DNA of 64,000 nt. Origin: CADEDH01 sp050330635 (GTDB taxonomy: Bacteria; Actinomycetota; Acidimicrobiia; Acidimicrobiales; SZUA-35). The stretch lies in NCBI GenBank assembly GCA_050330635.1, contig JBHJNQ010000033.1, positions 1-64,000 of the forward strand. Direction: 5' to 3'. Made by a program: the position numbers and the translations under genes. Position 1 is the first letter of the stretch. Each line of letters starts with the position of its first letter. The notes under the pieces were generated by a model. The model did no database searches and was not told the DNA's origin. It saw only the letters and a program-made list of their open reading frames with translations. Below are positions 1 through 7,734 of this stretch, piece after piece.

Positions 1-487
1 GGGGCGCCGGGGCCGGCGCCGGAGGTGGTGTCTGGGCCGCCGGGGCCTGGGGCCGGGGGGCGGCCGGAGCCGCCGGCGGCGGGGCGGCGGGCTTGATCAT
101 CGGTGGGGGCGGCGGGATGGCCCGGCCCGACTCGGTCGGCGGCTTGGCGCCGGCCGACGACACCACGCGGGGCGGTGGACGCTGTGCCACCGGGGCCGCA
201 CCGGCCGCTGGGGCCGGCGCCCCGCCACTGCCGGGGGGCAGGTTCTTGGACGACACCACGGGCGCCGGCTTCTCCTCTGTCGCGTTCTCGGGCTCGGGTG
301 CCTCCTCCGGCTCCCGAATCAGACCCTCCCGATCAGCCTTTCGACGTAGCCGGTCTGCCTGCGCTTCGACGACACTCGAGGAATGGCTCTTAACCCCAAT
401 ACCCAGATCGTTGCAGAGGTCGAGGATTTCCTTGTTCGAGAGACCCATCTCTCGAGCGAGTTCGTAAACGCGGACTTTGGCTGGCAC
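1..487 (-). CDS. infB: translation initiation factor IF-2, N-terminal part (cut by window edge)
   Basis: IF-2 is the GTPase that places initiator tRNA on the 30S subunit. Only the first ~162 residues are here; the GTPase core lies beyond base 1. The visible protein begins VPAKVRVYELARE, the conserved IF2_N helical module (residues 1-55), followed by a charged stretch and then a Pro/Ala-rich linker typical of actinobacterial IF-2. The start is the GTG at 487, because the IF2_N motif begins there and a GGTGG-type ribosome site precedes it. It is the last visible gene of the rimP-nusA-ylxR-infB cluster. The 221 bases between it and ylxR hold no other gene that I recognise. Confidence 0.9.
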   Translation of the reverse strand, partial: MPAKVRVYELAREMGLSNKEILDLCNDLGIGVKSHSSSVVEAQADRLRRKADREGLIREPEEAPEPENATEEKPAPVVSSKNLPPGSGGAPAPAAGAAPVAQRPPPRVVSSAGAKPPTESGRAIPPPPPMIKPAAPPPAAPAAPRPQAPAAQTPPPAPAPAP

Positions 488-708
488 GTGGAGCTTTCCA
501 CCCTTTCGGGTTGCGATTACCGGCTGATCGGCTAGGCGACGTCCCAGCCTAACGTCTTGATGAGCAGGATTGACCGGGATCTCTCCGCTCAATCACCCAC
601 AGGTCTCATTCTGGCAGGGAGCGGCGTGACATCCCAGTTCGATGAGACCCCAACGGCTCCGTCGACGAGGGCCCCATCGTGACCGCCCGCCCAGCACCGG
701 GGCGGCCC

Positions 709-1014
709 TCACCGGCCGGGAGCCGCTCCGGCATCGGCGGCGAGCCGAGCCCGCAACGGGCCGAGTGACGCAGCATCGACCTCGATCCTCAGCGCCCGAC
801 TCCAGCGCCGGGCGTCGACCCGGTCGAAGCACTCGAGAGCGGTGTGGCGGCACAGCCAGGCACCACGGCCCGCACGGCCGGCACCCTCGACCAGCCGGTG
901 CCCGTCGGCGCCGACGCGGACCAGTGACGAGGCCGGGCCCCGTCGCCGGCAGCCGACGCACGTCCTGATGGGCTCAGTCGACGGCCGGCTCCTCGTCAGC
1001 AACAGCGGTCTCAC
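709..1014 (-). CDS. ylxR: YlxR-family (DUF448) nucleoid/RNA-binding protein
   Basis: YlxR is a small basic protein encoded between nusA and infB in many bacteria and linked to RNA or RNase P binding. The diagnostic RTCVGCRRRG motif is present, followed by GRGAWLC further on, as in the family. The start is uncertain: I chose the GTG at 1014, which gives about 101 residues and a 41-base overlap with the end of nusA; the family motif begins about 13 residues in. No ATG lies near the motif in this frame. The position between nusA and infB is the strongest support. Confidence 0.75.
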   Translation of the reverse strand: MRPLLLTRSRPSTEPIRTCVGCRRRGPASSLVRVGADGHRLVEGAGRAGRGAWLCRHTALECFDRVDARRWSRALRIEVDAASLGPLRARLAADAGAAPGR

Positions 1015-2416
1015 TGGCGGCGTGGTCACCGCCGACCCCGGCCTCATCGGCCGGCTCGGCGTCGTCGTCGGCCCCGAGCGCACCACCGGCCTCGACAGCC
1101 TCATCGGCGTCGTCGTCGTCAACGGGGGCGTCGTCGGCGGCGGCGTGGCCGGCCTCGCGGGCGTCGTCGACCGCATCGGCGTCGTCGTCGACGGCGGGGT
1201 GGCCATCGGCTTCGTCGACCACGACAGCGTCGTCGTCCCCGGCCGCAGCGCCCTCGTCGTCCACCTCGCCCACCGTGCTGCCCTCGGCCACGGCCTGGTT
1301 CCATTCCTCGGCGGAGATGGCGGGCGACCCGTCGGCGGGCTGCCACAGCTGTTCGCCGGTGGCCTCGTCGACGATCCACTCGCCCTCGGCCCAGTCCTCG
1401 TTGGCGTACTCCTCGGCGTACTCCTCGGCCCGGAGCGCCTCCTCCGCCAGCTGGGTCTCGCTCTTGATGTCGATCCTCCAGCCGGTCAGCCGGTGGGCCA
1501 GGCGGGCGTTCTGGCCCTCCTTGCCGATGGCGAGCGACAGCTGGAAGTCGGGCACGATGACCTCGGCGGTGGCGGAGTCGAAGTCGATCCGCACCTCCTT
1601 CACCTTGGCCGGCGACAGCGCCTTGGCCACGAACTCGTAGGGGTCCTCGCTGTAGGGGATGATGTCGACCTTCTCGCCGTTCAGCTCGTTGACGACCATC
1701 CGGACGCGCGAGCCGCGGGCCCCGACGCAGGCCCCGACGGGATCGACGTTCTGATCGTTCGACCACACCGCGATCTTGGTCCGGTGCCCGGGTTCCCGGG
1801 CGCAGGCCTTGATCTCGACGACGCCGTCGGCGATCTCGGGTACCTCGAGCTCGAACAGTCGCTTGATCAGGCCGGGATGGGTGCGGCTGACCACGATCTG
1901 GGGGCCCTTGGCGGTGCGGCGGACCTCGACGATGTAGGCCTTGATCCGGTTGCCGTTCTCGTTGCGGGGGCCCATCGCCACCTGCTCCGCCTGGGGCAGC
2001 AGGGCCTCGACCCGACCGAGGTCGAGGAGCGTGTAGCGGGAGTCGGTCTGCTGCACGATGCCGGTGACGATGTCGCCCTCCCGGCCGGCGTACTCCTCGT
2101 ACTTCTGCTCCCGTTCGACCTCGCGGATGCCCTGCGTCAGGATCTGCTTCGTCGTCTGGGCCGCGATCCGGCCGAACGCCTCGGGGGTGACGTCGAGCTC
2201 GGGACCGACCGGGTCGCCCTCCTCGTCGAGCTCCTGGGCGAAGACCCGGATGTCGAACGTGGCGGGGTCAATCGTGACCCACGAGTACTCGTAGGAGTCG
2301 GGCATCCTCTTGTACGCCGATTCGAGGGCGTTGGCCATGATCCCGAAGAGCTTGTCGATGGAAATCCCACGGTCTTCTGCCAGCGCGGCGAGCGCCTCGG
2401 TCATCTCATTGCTCAT
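974..2416 (-). CDS. nusA: transcription termination/antitermination factor NusA
   Basis: NusA binds RNA polymerase and nascent RNA and controls pausing, termination and antitermination. Domains in order are the N-terminal polymerase-binding domain (1-130), the S1 domain (about 135-200), and KH1 and KH2 (about 210-345), with the KH GxxG-type site VGARGSRV and the second site IGKEGQNARL. At 480 residues it is longer than typical actinobacterial NusA (~350) because of an acidic tail from about residue 375, dominated by Asp, Glu and Ala. Its ATG overlaps the rimP stop as ATGA, implying translational coupling. Confidence 0.95.
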   Translation of the reverse strand: MSNEMTEALAALAEDRGISIDKLFGIMANALESAYKRMPDSYEYSWVTIDPATFDIRVFAQELDEEGDPVGPELDVTPEAFGRIAAQTTKQILTQGIREVEREQKYEEYAGREGDIVTGIVQQTDSRYTLLDLGRVEALLPQAEQVAMGPRNENGNRIKAYIVEVRRTAKGPQIVVSRTHPGLIKRLFELEVPEIADGVVEIKACAREPGHRTKIAVWSNDQNVDPVGACVGARGSRVRMVVNELNGEKVDIIPYSEDPYEFVAKALSPAKVKEVRIDFDSATAEVIVPDFQLSLAIGKEGQNARLAHRLTGWRIDIKSETQLAEEALRAEEYAEEYANEDWAEGEWIVDEATGEQLWQPADGSPAISAEEWNQAVAEGSTVGEVDDEGAAAGDDDAVVVDEADGHPAVDDDADAVDDAREAGHAAADDAPVDDDDADEAVEAGGALGADDDAEPADEAGVGGDHAASETAVADEEPAVD

Positions 2417-3063
2417 CGGGTACCTCTCGATCGGGAGGAAGTGTTCTGCTTCGGGGCCTTCTGACGCTTGGCCCCCGCCCCGCCCAACCCCTTGGGCCGG
2501 CCGGGTTTCGGTGCCGGACCCCAGAGGAAGACCGTGCGAGCGGACGCCACGTCCGACAGGGCGACGGTGCGCCGTTCGGACTGATCGAGGTCGACACCGT
2601 CGATCTCGATCGCGTCGATCGTCATCAGTATGTCGTCTGCGGCGTCGGAAGTGTCGGCCACTTCGACGAGGCGGCCCTTGAGGCGGCGCGGCTCGGCCGG
2701 GGCGGCCAGCTTCACGATGATGTCCTCTCCGACCGCCCGGCGAACGTGGGCCGGCCGCCGCAGGGGCCGCTCCAGACCGGGACTCGACACCTCCAGGGTG
2801 TAGCGACCGGGGATCGGATCGTGCTGATCGAGGAGGGGCGAGACGAGGCGGTTGACCTCGGCCAGCTGAGCGGTCGTCACCCCCGGCGGCAGGGCGTCAC
2901 CCTCCCTCGTCGGGGTCGGCAGGTCGCTCGGGGCCGAGTCGTCCTCGGGACGGTCGACCACCACCCGCAGGGTCCCGCCGGCGAACTCGACGTCCACCAG
3001 CTCGACACCGAGGGTGGCCACGACCGGCGCCAACAGCTCGCTCACCCGTTGCTCGACATCCAT
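2413..3063 (-). CDS. rimP: ribosome maturation factor RimP
   Basis: RimP assists maturation of the 30S subunit. The N-terminal domain (about residues 1-95) contains LGVELVDVEF and the conserved VSSPGLERPLRR motif near residues 95-106; a second SH3-like domain follows. The start is the ATG at 3063, preceded by GGAGGGAGG ten bases upstream; longer in-frame readings lack a ribosome site. The C-terminus is extended by a basic Pro/Gly/Lys tail. It is the first gene of the nusA cluster and overlaps nusA by four bases. A strong hairpin lies in its leader about 130 bases upstream. Confidence 0.93.
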   Translation of the reverse strand: MDVEQRVSELLAPVVATLGVELVDVEFAGGTLRVVVDRPEDDSAPSDLPTPTREGDALPPGVTTAQLAEVNRLVSPLLDQHDPIPGRYTLEVSSPGLERPLRRPAHVRRAVGEDIIVKLAAPAEPRRLKGRLVEVADTSDAADDILMTIDAIEIDGVDLDQSERRTVALSDVASARTVFLWGPAPKPGRPKGLGGAGAKRQKAPKQNTSSRSRGTR

Positions 3064-3194
3064 GCGTTGACCTCCCTCCGGCGATCGTGCTCGCTTGCTT
3101 GCGTCGGCCCGTCGGCCCGGCCGGGCGGTCGACCGGGCAACGAACCAGCGGCGCAGCACGTGTCAGCCGCGCCGTGAACCTCATGGCGTGAAAC

Positions 3195-3223
3195 GAAAGG
3201 CGTGGGCAGAGCCCACGCCTTTC
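3195..3223 (-). terminator. terminator-like hairpin in the rimP-nusA-infB leader
   Basis: A perfect 13-bp inverted repeat (arms GAAAGGCGTGGGC and GCCCACGCCTTTC) with a 3-base loop is followed on the minus strand by a T-rich run (TTTCGTTTC). It lies between the divergent gene at 3281 and rimP, about 130 bases upstream of the rimP start. No minus-strand gene ends just before it, so it is more likely an attenuator or leader structure for the rimP-nusA-infB transcript than an ordinary end-of-gene terminator. That role is inferred. Confidence 0.6.
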
Positions 3224-3268
3224 AGCACAGGCTCCCACGATACCGGACCCGGCACGGGATGGGGCCCG

Positions 3269-3274
3269 TAGCCT
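3269..3274 (+). promoter_or_regulatory. probable leaderless -10 box (TAGCCT)
   Basis: TAGCCT lies exactly 6 bases before the ATG at 3281. This TANNNT-N6-ATG geometry recurs at many genes in the window and would place the transcription start at or next to the start codon. It supports ATG 3281 over the GTG at 3275. Confidence 0.45.
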
Positions 3275-3280
3275 GTGACC

Positions 3281-3658
3281 ATGGGCTTCTTGGACACGCT
3301 GAAGGGGTGGCTGCGCTCGGAGGGGGCCGAGCTGAAGGACTCGGCGGCCGGGCTCCGGACCAGGGTCGACGACCACCTGACCCGGAGGACACGGCGCCTC
3401 GAGGAGACCCCGGCCGAGGCCATGGCCCGACTCCAGGACGAGATCGACAGCAGCGGATCGTTCGATACCGTTCACGACCGCATCGCCGGGGCCCGGGCCC
3501 ACGCCGACGCCGTGTCCGACCTGACCGGCCATGACACGGGCGACCCCGGATCGACGGCGCCCCCCACGTCGGGCGGGACGGCGGACGACGTGCTCGACCT
3601 CGACAGCGAAGAGGTCGCCCTCGACGCCGACGGCAACCCCATCGACGACCGGACCTGA
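3281..3658 (+). CDS. small acidic helical protein of unknown function
   Basis: I do not recognise this 125-residue protein. It starts MGFLDTLKGW, has a charged, probably helical N-terminal half (residues 1-85) rich in Arg and Glu, a Gly/Thr/Pro linker, and ends in an acidic segment with DLDSEEVALDADG. There is no signal peptide, membrane segment or cysteine. A TAGCCT box 6 bases before the ATG suggests a leaderless transcript. It is transcribed divergently from rimP and converges on ispG, with an imperfect inverted repeat (CTGACC...GGTCAG, 3655-3680) spanning both stop codons. The reading frame is judged real from the regular composition and the promoter box. Confidence 0.6.
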   Translation: MGFLDTLKGWLRSEGAELKDSAAGLRTRVDDHLTRRTRRLEETPAEAMARLQDEIDSSGSFDTVHDRIAGARAHADAVSDLTGHDTGDPGSTAPPTSGGTADDVLDLDSEEVALDADGNPIDDRT

Positions 3659-3676
3659 CCCCGGCCGGGCCGTCGG

Positions 3677-4912
3677 TCAGTGGCGCTGCTTGCGCAGCAG
3701 CTCGACCACCTGCTCGGAGGCGTTGGCGTCGTCGCCCCGGTCGTCGAGGTTGCGCCGGCGGTCCTCGTCGGCGGCCCGTCGGGCCTCGTCGCGGGTGGCC
3801 TTGGCCCGCTCCATCGCCGCATCGATCCCTTCGGCGGCGATGAACTCGGCCCACTCGACGAGGGTCGCGACCATCTCGTCCTCGGGCACGACCGCCACGT
3901 TGGTGCCCCGGATGAACAGGTGGCCCCGCTTGTTGCCGGCGGCGATCCCGATGTCGGCGTCGCGGGCCTCGCCCGGGCCGTTCACCACGCAGCCCATGAC
4001 CGCCACCTGGAGGGGGAGCTCCCGGTCGGCGAAGGCGTCCTGGGCGTCCTGGGCCACCTTGTACACGTCGATCTCGGCCCGCCCGCACGAGGGGCAGGCG
4101 ATCAGGTCGACGTTCTTGCGCTCCCGCAACCCGTACGACTCGAGGAGGACCCGCCCGAGGCGGGCCTCGTCGACCGGGTCGGAGGTGAGCGAGTAGCGGA
4201 TCGTGTCGCCGATCCCCTCGGCCAGCAGCGTGGCGATCCCGGCGGTGGCCTTGACGATCCCGGCCGGGGGTGGCCCGGCCTCGGTCACCCCGAGGTGGAG
4301 GGGGTGGGAGGTGACCTCCGACAGCTGCCGGTAGGCCTCGATCATGAGCGGCACGTTCGACGCCTTGACCGAGATCTTGATGAGGTCGAAGTCGACGTCG
4401 GCGAAGTAGGCGATCTCCTGGAGCGCCGACTCGACCATCGCCTCCGGGGTCACCCGGCCCCCGTACTTGTCGTAGAGGGCGGGGTCGAGGCTGCCCCCGT
4501 TGACCCCGATCCGGATCGGGACCTGCCGGTCCTTGGCCTCGGCCGCCACCACCTTGATGTGCTCCGGCTTGCGGATGTTCCCCGGGTTGAGGCGGAGGCA
4601 GTGGACACCGGCCTCGAGGGCCTCGAGGGCCCGGCGGTGGTTGTGGTGGATGTCGGCCACGATCGGCACCGGGCTGCGGGGAACGATGCGGGCCAGGCCC
4701 TCAGCCGACTCCGGCTCGTTGCAGGTGCAGCGCACGATGTCGGCCCCGGCGGCCGCCAGCTGATAGATCTGGGCCAGGGTGGCCTCGACGTCGGCCGTCT
4801 TCGTCGTCGTCATCGACTGGACGGTGATGGGGGCGTCACCGCCGACGGGAACCGAGCCGACCATCACCTGACGGGTCGGCCTGCGGGGGAACGACACTGC
4901 TCCGGCGTCCAT
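3677..4912 (-). CDS. ispG: 4-hydroxy-3-methylbut-2-enyl diphosphate synthase (IspG/GcpE)
   Basis: IspG carries out the penultimate MEP-pathway step, reductively converting methylerythritol cyclodiphosphate to HMBPP with a [4Fe-4S] cluster. The protein has 411 residues, the bacterial norm. The N-terminal TIM barrel (1-260) includes ADIHHN and RLNPGNI. The C-terminal cluster domain has the ligands C273, C276 (CPSCGR) and C308 with the following glutamate (MGCVVNGPGE). A GGAGG ribosome site precedes ATG 4912, and a TAGCGT box lies 6 bases upstream of it. The next genes upstream are rseP and dxr, so two MEP enzymes flank the site-2 protease, a common actinobacterial order. Confidence 0.96.
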   Translation of the reverse strand: MDAGAVSFPRRPTRQVMVGSVPVGGDAPITVQSMTTTKTADVEATLAQIYQLAAAGADIVRCTCNEPESAEGLARIVPRSPVPIVADIHHNHRRALEALEAGVHCLRLNPGNIRKPEHIKVVAAEAKDRQVPIRIGVNGGSLDPALYDKYGGRVTPEAMVESALQEIAYFADVDFDLIKISVKASNVPLMIEAYRQLSEVTSHPLHLGVTEAGPPPAGIVKATAGIATLLAEGIGDTIRYSLTSDPVDEARLGRVLLESYGLRERKNVDLIACPSCGRAEIDVYKVAQDAQDAFADRELPLQVAVMGCVVNGPGEARDADIGIAAGNKRGHLFIRGTNVAVVPEDEMVATLVEWAEFIAAEGIDAAMERAKATRDEARRAADEDRRRNLDDRGDDANASEQVVELLRKQRH

Positions 4913-4918
4913 ACCTCC

Positions 4919-4924
4919 ACGCTA
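4919..4924 (-). promoter_or_regulatory. possible -10 box (TAGCGT) before ispG
   Basis: TAGCGT is separated by 6 bases (GGAGGT) from the ispG ATG. The same spacer is also a ribosome site, so ispG may be read both from a leaderless transcript starting here and from an upstream rseP transcript. Confidence 0.35.
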
Positions 4925-4944
4925 GGGCGCCGATGCGTCGACCC

Positions 4945-4996
4945 GTTGGGTCGGGCCGTTGCGTCGGGCCGTTGCGTCGGGCCGTTGGGTCGGGCC
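4945..4996. repeat. 13-bp tandem repeat, four units
   Basis: Four head-to-tail 13-base units (GTTGSGTCGGGCC) fill the gap between rseP and ispG at 4945-4957, 4958-4970, 4971-4983 and 4984-4996. The outer two have GGG and the inner two GCG at one site. There is no coding explanation, as the gap has no gene. It resembles a small minisatellite. Confidence 0.85.
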
Positions 4997-5004
4997 GGGG
5001 AGGG

Positions 5005-6276
5005 TCAGCTGATGGGGCGGAAGATGTCGAGCCAGACGGTCGTCAACATCAGGAACCCGAGCACGAACACCACGGCGTAGGTGAGCGGTAGGAGCTTGGC
5101 CACGTCCATGTGGTAGCGGTGGCCCCGGCGCGATCGGATCCGTTCGTAGGTGGCGATGGCGGCGTGGCCCCCGTCGAGGGGGAGGAGGGGCATGAGGTTG
5201 AAGATGCCGACGAAGATGTTGATGAAGGCCAGCATGGTGATGGGCAGGGCCCAGTCGAAGTCGGGTTGGCCGGCGATGCGGACCGCCCCGATCATCGACA
5301 CCGGGCGGGTCGCCGCCTCGTCGGAGTCGATGGCGACGTCGCCCGACCCCGCGAACACGAGCTGACCGAGGTTGACGAACGTGTCGGGCGACAGGAAGCG
5401 CGGTATGACCGTGAGCGAGCTCCAACCGGCCTCGGCGAAGTCGGCCACCCCCACCAGGGGGCTGCGCCGGATCCGCTCGAACTCGGGGGCGACCCCGAGG
5501 AACCCGACGACCTCGCCATCCTCGGTGGGGCGGGCGGCCAGGACGGTCGACACCGTGGTGGACGTCCCGTTGCGCACGACCTCGAGGCTCACCTCCTCGC
5601 CGGCCCGGTCCCGCAGGTAGTCCTGCAGGTCACGGAAGTTGGCGGTCGCCACCCCGTCCACCGCGGCGATCGTGTCGCCGGGCTCGAGCCCGGCCTCGAC
5701 CGCCGGTGTCTCCCCCGTCTCCAGGCGGGAGATCTCGCTGACCGACCAGCGGCTGGGGTCGGGCTCGCCGATCACCGACGACAGCACCACGAACAGCAGG
5801 ACGGCCTGGAGGAAGTGCATCATCGACCCGGCGGTGATGACCAGCATCCGCTTGGGGTAGCTCTTGTTCTTGTAGGCCCGGAGCTCGTCCTCGGGCTGGC
5901 ACGGGTCGAGGTTGTTCATGCCGACGATCCGGACGAACGCCCCCAGGGGAAGCAGCCGGAGCCCGTACTCCGTCTCACCCCGGCGGAACGAGAAGATGCG
6001 GGGCCCCATGAAGATGAAGAACTGGGTGGCCTTCATGCCCGTCCACCGGGCCGTCATGAAGTGGCCGAGCTCGTGGAGGAGGATCATGATCAGCAGGCCG
6101 ACCACGACCAGGAAGTAGCGGGGGCCGGCGCCGAACCACAGCAGGGCGAACAGGCCGGCGAGGATCACCAACCCGATCGGGTTCGACTGCTCCCCGCCCT
6201 CGACCCTGTCCTCGGGTTCGGCCATCACCCACGAGGGCTTGCGGTCGGGAGGGTCCTGGGTGAGTGATTCGTCCAT
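5005..6276 (-). CDS. rseP: site-2 intramembrane metalloprotease (RseP/Rip1 family, M50)
   Basis: This is a membrane-embedded zinc protease that cuts transmembrane substrates such as anti-sigma factors. Of 423 residues, the first ~30 are polar; the first membrane segment is about 33-50, and the second (about 55-80) carries the zinc motif HELGH (H68, E69, H72). A periplasmic PDZ domain follows at about 190-270. The second motif NLMPLLPLDGG supplies the third metal ligand, and a final membrane segment ends the protein. An AGGACA ribosome site precedes ATG 6276; an internal ATG at residue 18 is possible. It lies between dxr and ispG. Its substrate cannot be told from this window. Confidence 0.92.
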   Translation of the reverse strand: MDESLTQDPPDRKPSWVMAEPEDRVEGGEQSNPIGLVILAGLFALLWFGAGPRYFLVVVGLLIMILLHELGHFMTARWTGMKATQFFIFMGPRIFSFRRGETEYGLRLLPLGAFVRIVGMNNLDPCQPEDELRAYKNKSYPKRMLVITAGSMMHFLQAVLLFVVLSSVIGEPDPSRWSVSEISRLETGETPAVEAGLEPGDTIAAVDGVATANFRDLQDYLRDRAGEEVSLEVVRNGTSTTVSTVLAARPTEDGEVVGFLGVAPEFERIRRSPLVGVADFAEAGWSSLTVIPRFLSPDTFVNLGQLVFAGSGDVAIDSDEAATRPVSMIGAVRIAGQPDFDWALPITMLAFINIFVGIFNLMPLLPLDGGHAAIATYERIRSRRGHRYHMDVAKLLPLTYAVVFVLGFLMLTTVWLDIFRPIS

Positions 6277-6397
6277 GCAGGTTGTCCTGTCGGGGTGTCC
6301 TGTCGTGCGCCGCCGGGCCGGGGCGGTCGAACGGTACGGGTCGTGGGCTGAGGTCGTGGTTCGAGGTCGTGGCTGGGGTCGTCGGGCGTTGCGCCCC

Positions 6398-7645
6398 TCA
6401 GCGGGCCGAGGTCACGCCCTCGAGCCGAGCGGTGGCGCGCCTTCTGGCTTCGGCGTCTGCTGAGAGAACCTCGTCAAGTGTGTCACCTGTTCCCCCATCA
6501 TGGTCATCGAGCACGAATTCGATGACATCGGGGATGTCGATCCAGCGGATCCGTCCGGCGAGGAAGCCCTCGACCGCCACCTCGTTGGCGGCGCTCAGCC
6601 AGGCGGGAGCGGTGCCACCGATCCGTCCCGCCACATAGGCGAGGGCCAGACAGGGGAAGGCGTCGACGTCGGGGGCTTCGAAGTCGAGACGGTCGAACGC
6701 CGTCCAGTCGATCCGGCCGTAGGCGACGGGGAAACGATCGGGGAAGGCCAAGGCGTATCCGATCGGCAGGCGCATGTCGGGATGTGAGAGCTGGGCGATC
6801 GTCGACCCGTCGGAGTAGGTCACCATCGAATGCACGATCGACTGGGGGTGGACGACGACCTCGATGTCGTCGAACCCGATCCCCCACCCCTGGGCCCCGG
6901 CCGGGGCGCCGAACAGCTCGTTGGCCTCGATGACCTCGAGACCCTTGTTCATCAGGGTCGACGAGTCGACGGTGATCTTCGGGCCCATCGACCAGGTGGG
7001 GTGGGCCAGGGCATCGTCGATCGTGACCGACGCCAGGTCGGCCCTGGCCCGGCCCCGGAACGGTCCCCCCGACGCCGTCAGCTGGAGCCGGTCGACCCGT
7101 TCGGCCACGTCGTTGGCCCGCAGGCACTGGTGGATCGCGGCGTGCTCGCTGTCGACGGGGAGCAGCTCGGCCCCCGGTGTGCGGCGGGCCCGCTGCACCA
7201 CCGGACCGGCCGCGATCAACGACTCCTTGTTGGCCAGGGCGAGCCGACGGCCGGCTTCCAGGCAGCCCAGGGTTACCGGCAGGCCGGCGAAGCCGACCAC
7301 GCCGTTGACCGTCACGTCGGCCACCGTGGCCAGCTCGGCCAGGGCCCGGGGGCCGGCCATGACCCCGACCCCGGGATCGGGCACGGCCCTTCGGAGGTCG
7401 TCGAGCCGGGCCTCGTCGCCGATCGCCACCCACCGGGGCCGCCACCGCTCGACCTGGGCGGCCAGGGCGGCGACGTCGGATCCGGCGGCCAGGGCAACCA
7501 CCTCGTAGCGGTCGGGATCGGCGGCCACCAGGTCGAGGGTCTGGGTGCCGATCGAACCGGTGGAGCCGACCACGGCCACCGACGTGGTCACGTCGACCGG
7601 GCCGGGCGGCGGCCCGTGCCGGGCTCGACCGGGCCGGAGCGGCAC
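6398..7645 (-). CDS. dxr: 1-deoxy-D-xylulose 5-phosphate reductoisomerase
   Basis: Dxr converts deoxyxylulose phosphate to methylerythritol phosphate with NADPH, the committed MEP step. The nucleotide-binding motif VVGSTGSIGTQT is at about residues 25-36. The catalytic region contains LANKES and the metal-binding DSEH, followed by the substrate loop TASGGPF and the WSMGPKITVDSSTLMNKGLE region, with SAANEVA near the C-terminus. At 415 residues it has a slightly extended start; a GTG at residue 19 (base 7591) would give the more usual length. It is spaced 121 bases from rseP and 89 bases from cdsA. Confidence 0.94.
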   Translation of the reverse strand: MPLRPGRARHGPPPGPVDVTTSVAVVGSTGSIGTQTLDLVAADPDRYEVVALAAGSDVAALAAQVERWRPRWVAIGDEARLDDLRRAVPDPGVGVMAGPRALAELATVADVTVNGVVGFAGLPVTLGCLEAGRRLALANKESLIAAGPVVQRARRTPGAELLPVDSEHAAIHQCLRANDVAERVDRLQLTASGGPFRGRARADLASVTIDDALAHPTWSMGPKITVDSSTLMNKGLEVIEANELFGAPAGAQGWGIGFDDIEVVVHPQSIVHSMVTYSDGSTIAQLSHPDMRLPIGYALAFPDRFPVAYGRIDWTAFDRLDFEAPDVDAFPCLALAYVAGRIGGTAPAWLSAANEVAVEGFLAGRIRWIDIPDVIEFVLDDHDGGTGDTLDEVLSADAEARRRATARLEGVTSAR

Positions 7646-7734
7646 GGGCCGGAGCGGGACGGGGCGGCCGATCCCGCCTCACCCCCACCCTCGTCCCCGC
7701 ACCTGCGCCTGCTCCAAACCATGGGACGCCCGGA

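Noticed and set aside
842..2464. Long plus-strand open frame opposite nusA
   Set aside because: Its composition (Val, Gly, Asp, Leu repeats) mirrors the opposite strand of NusA and shows no family match; it is a high-GC artefact. The same holds for the long open frames opposite ispG, cdsA, smc and recG.
4945..4996. CRISPR array
   Set aside because: The repeat units are directly adjacent without spacers and no cas genes occur in the window.
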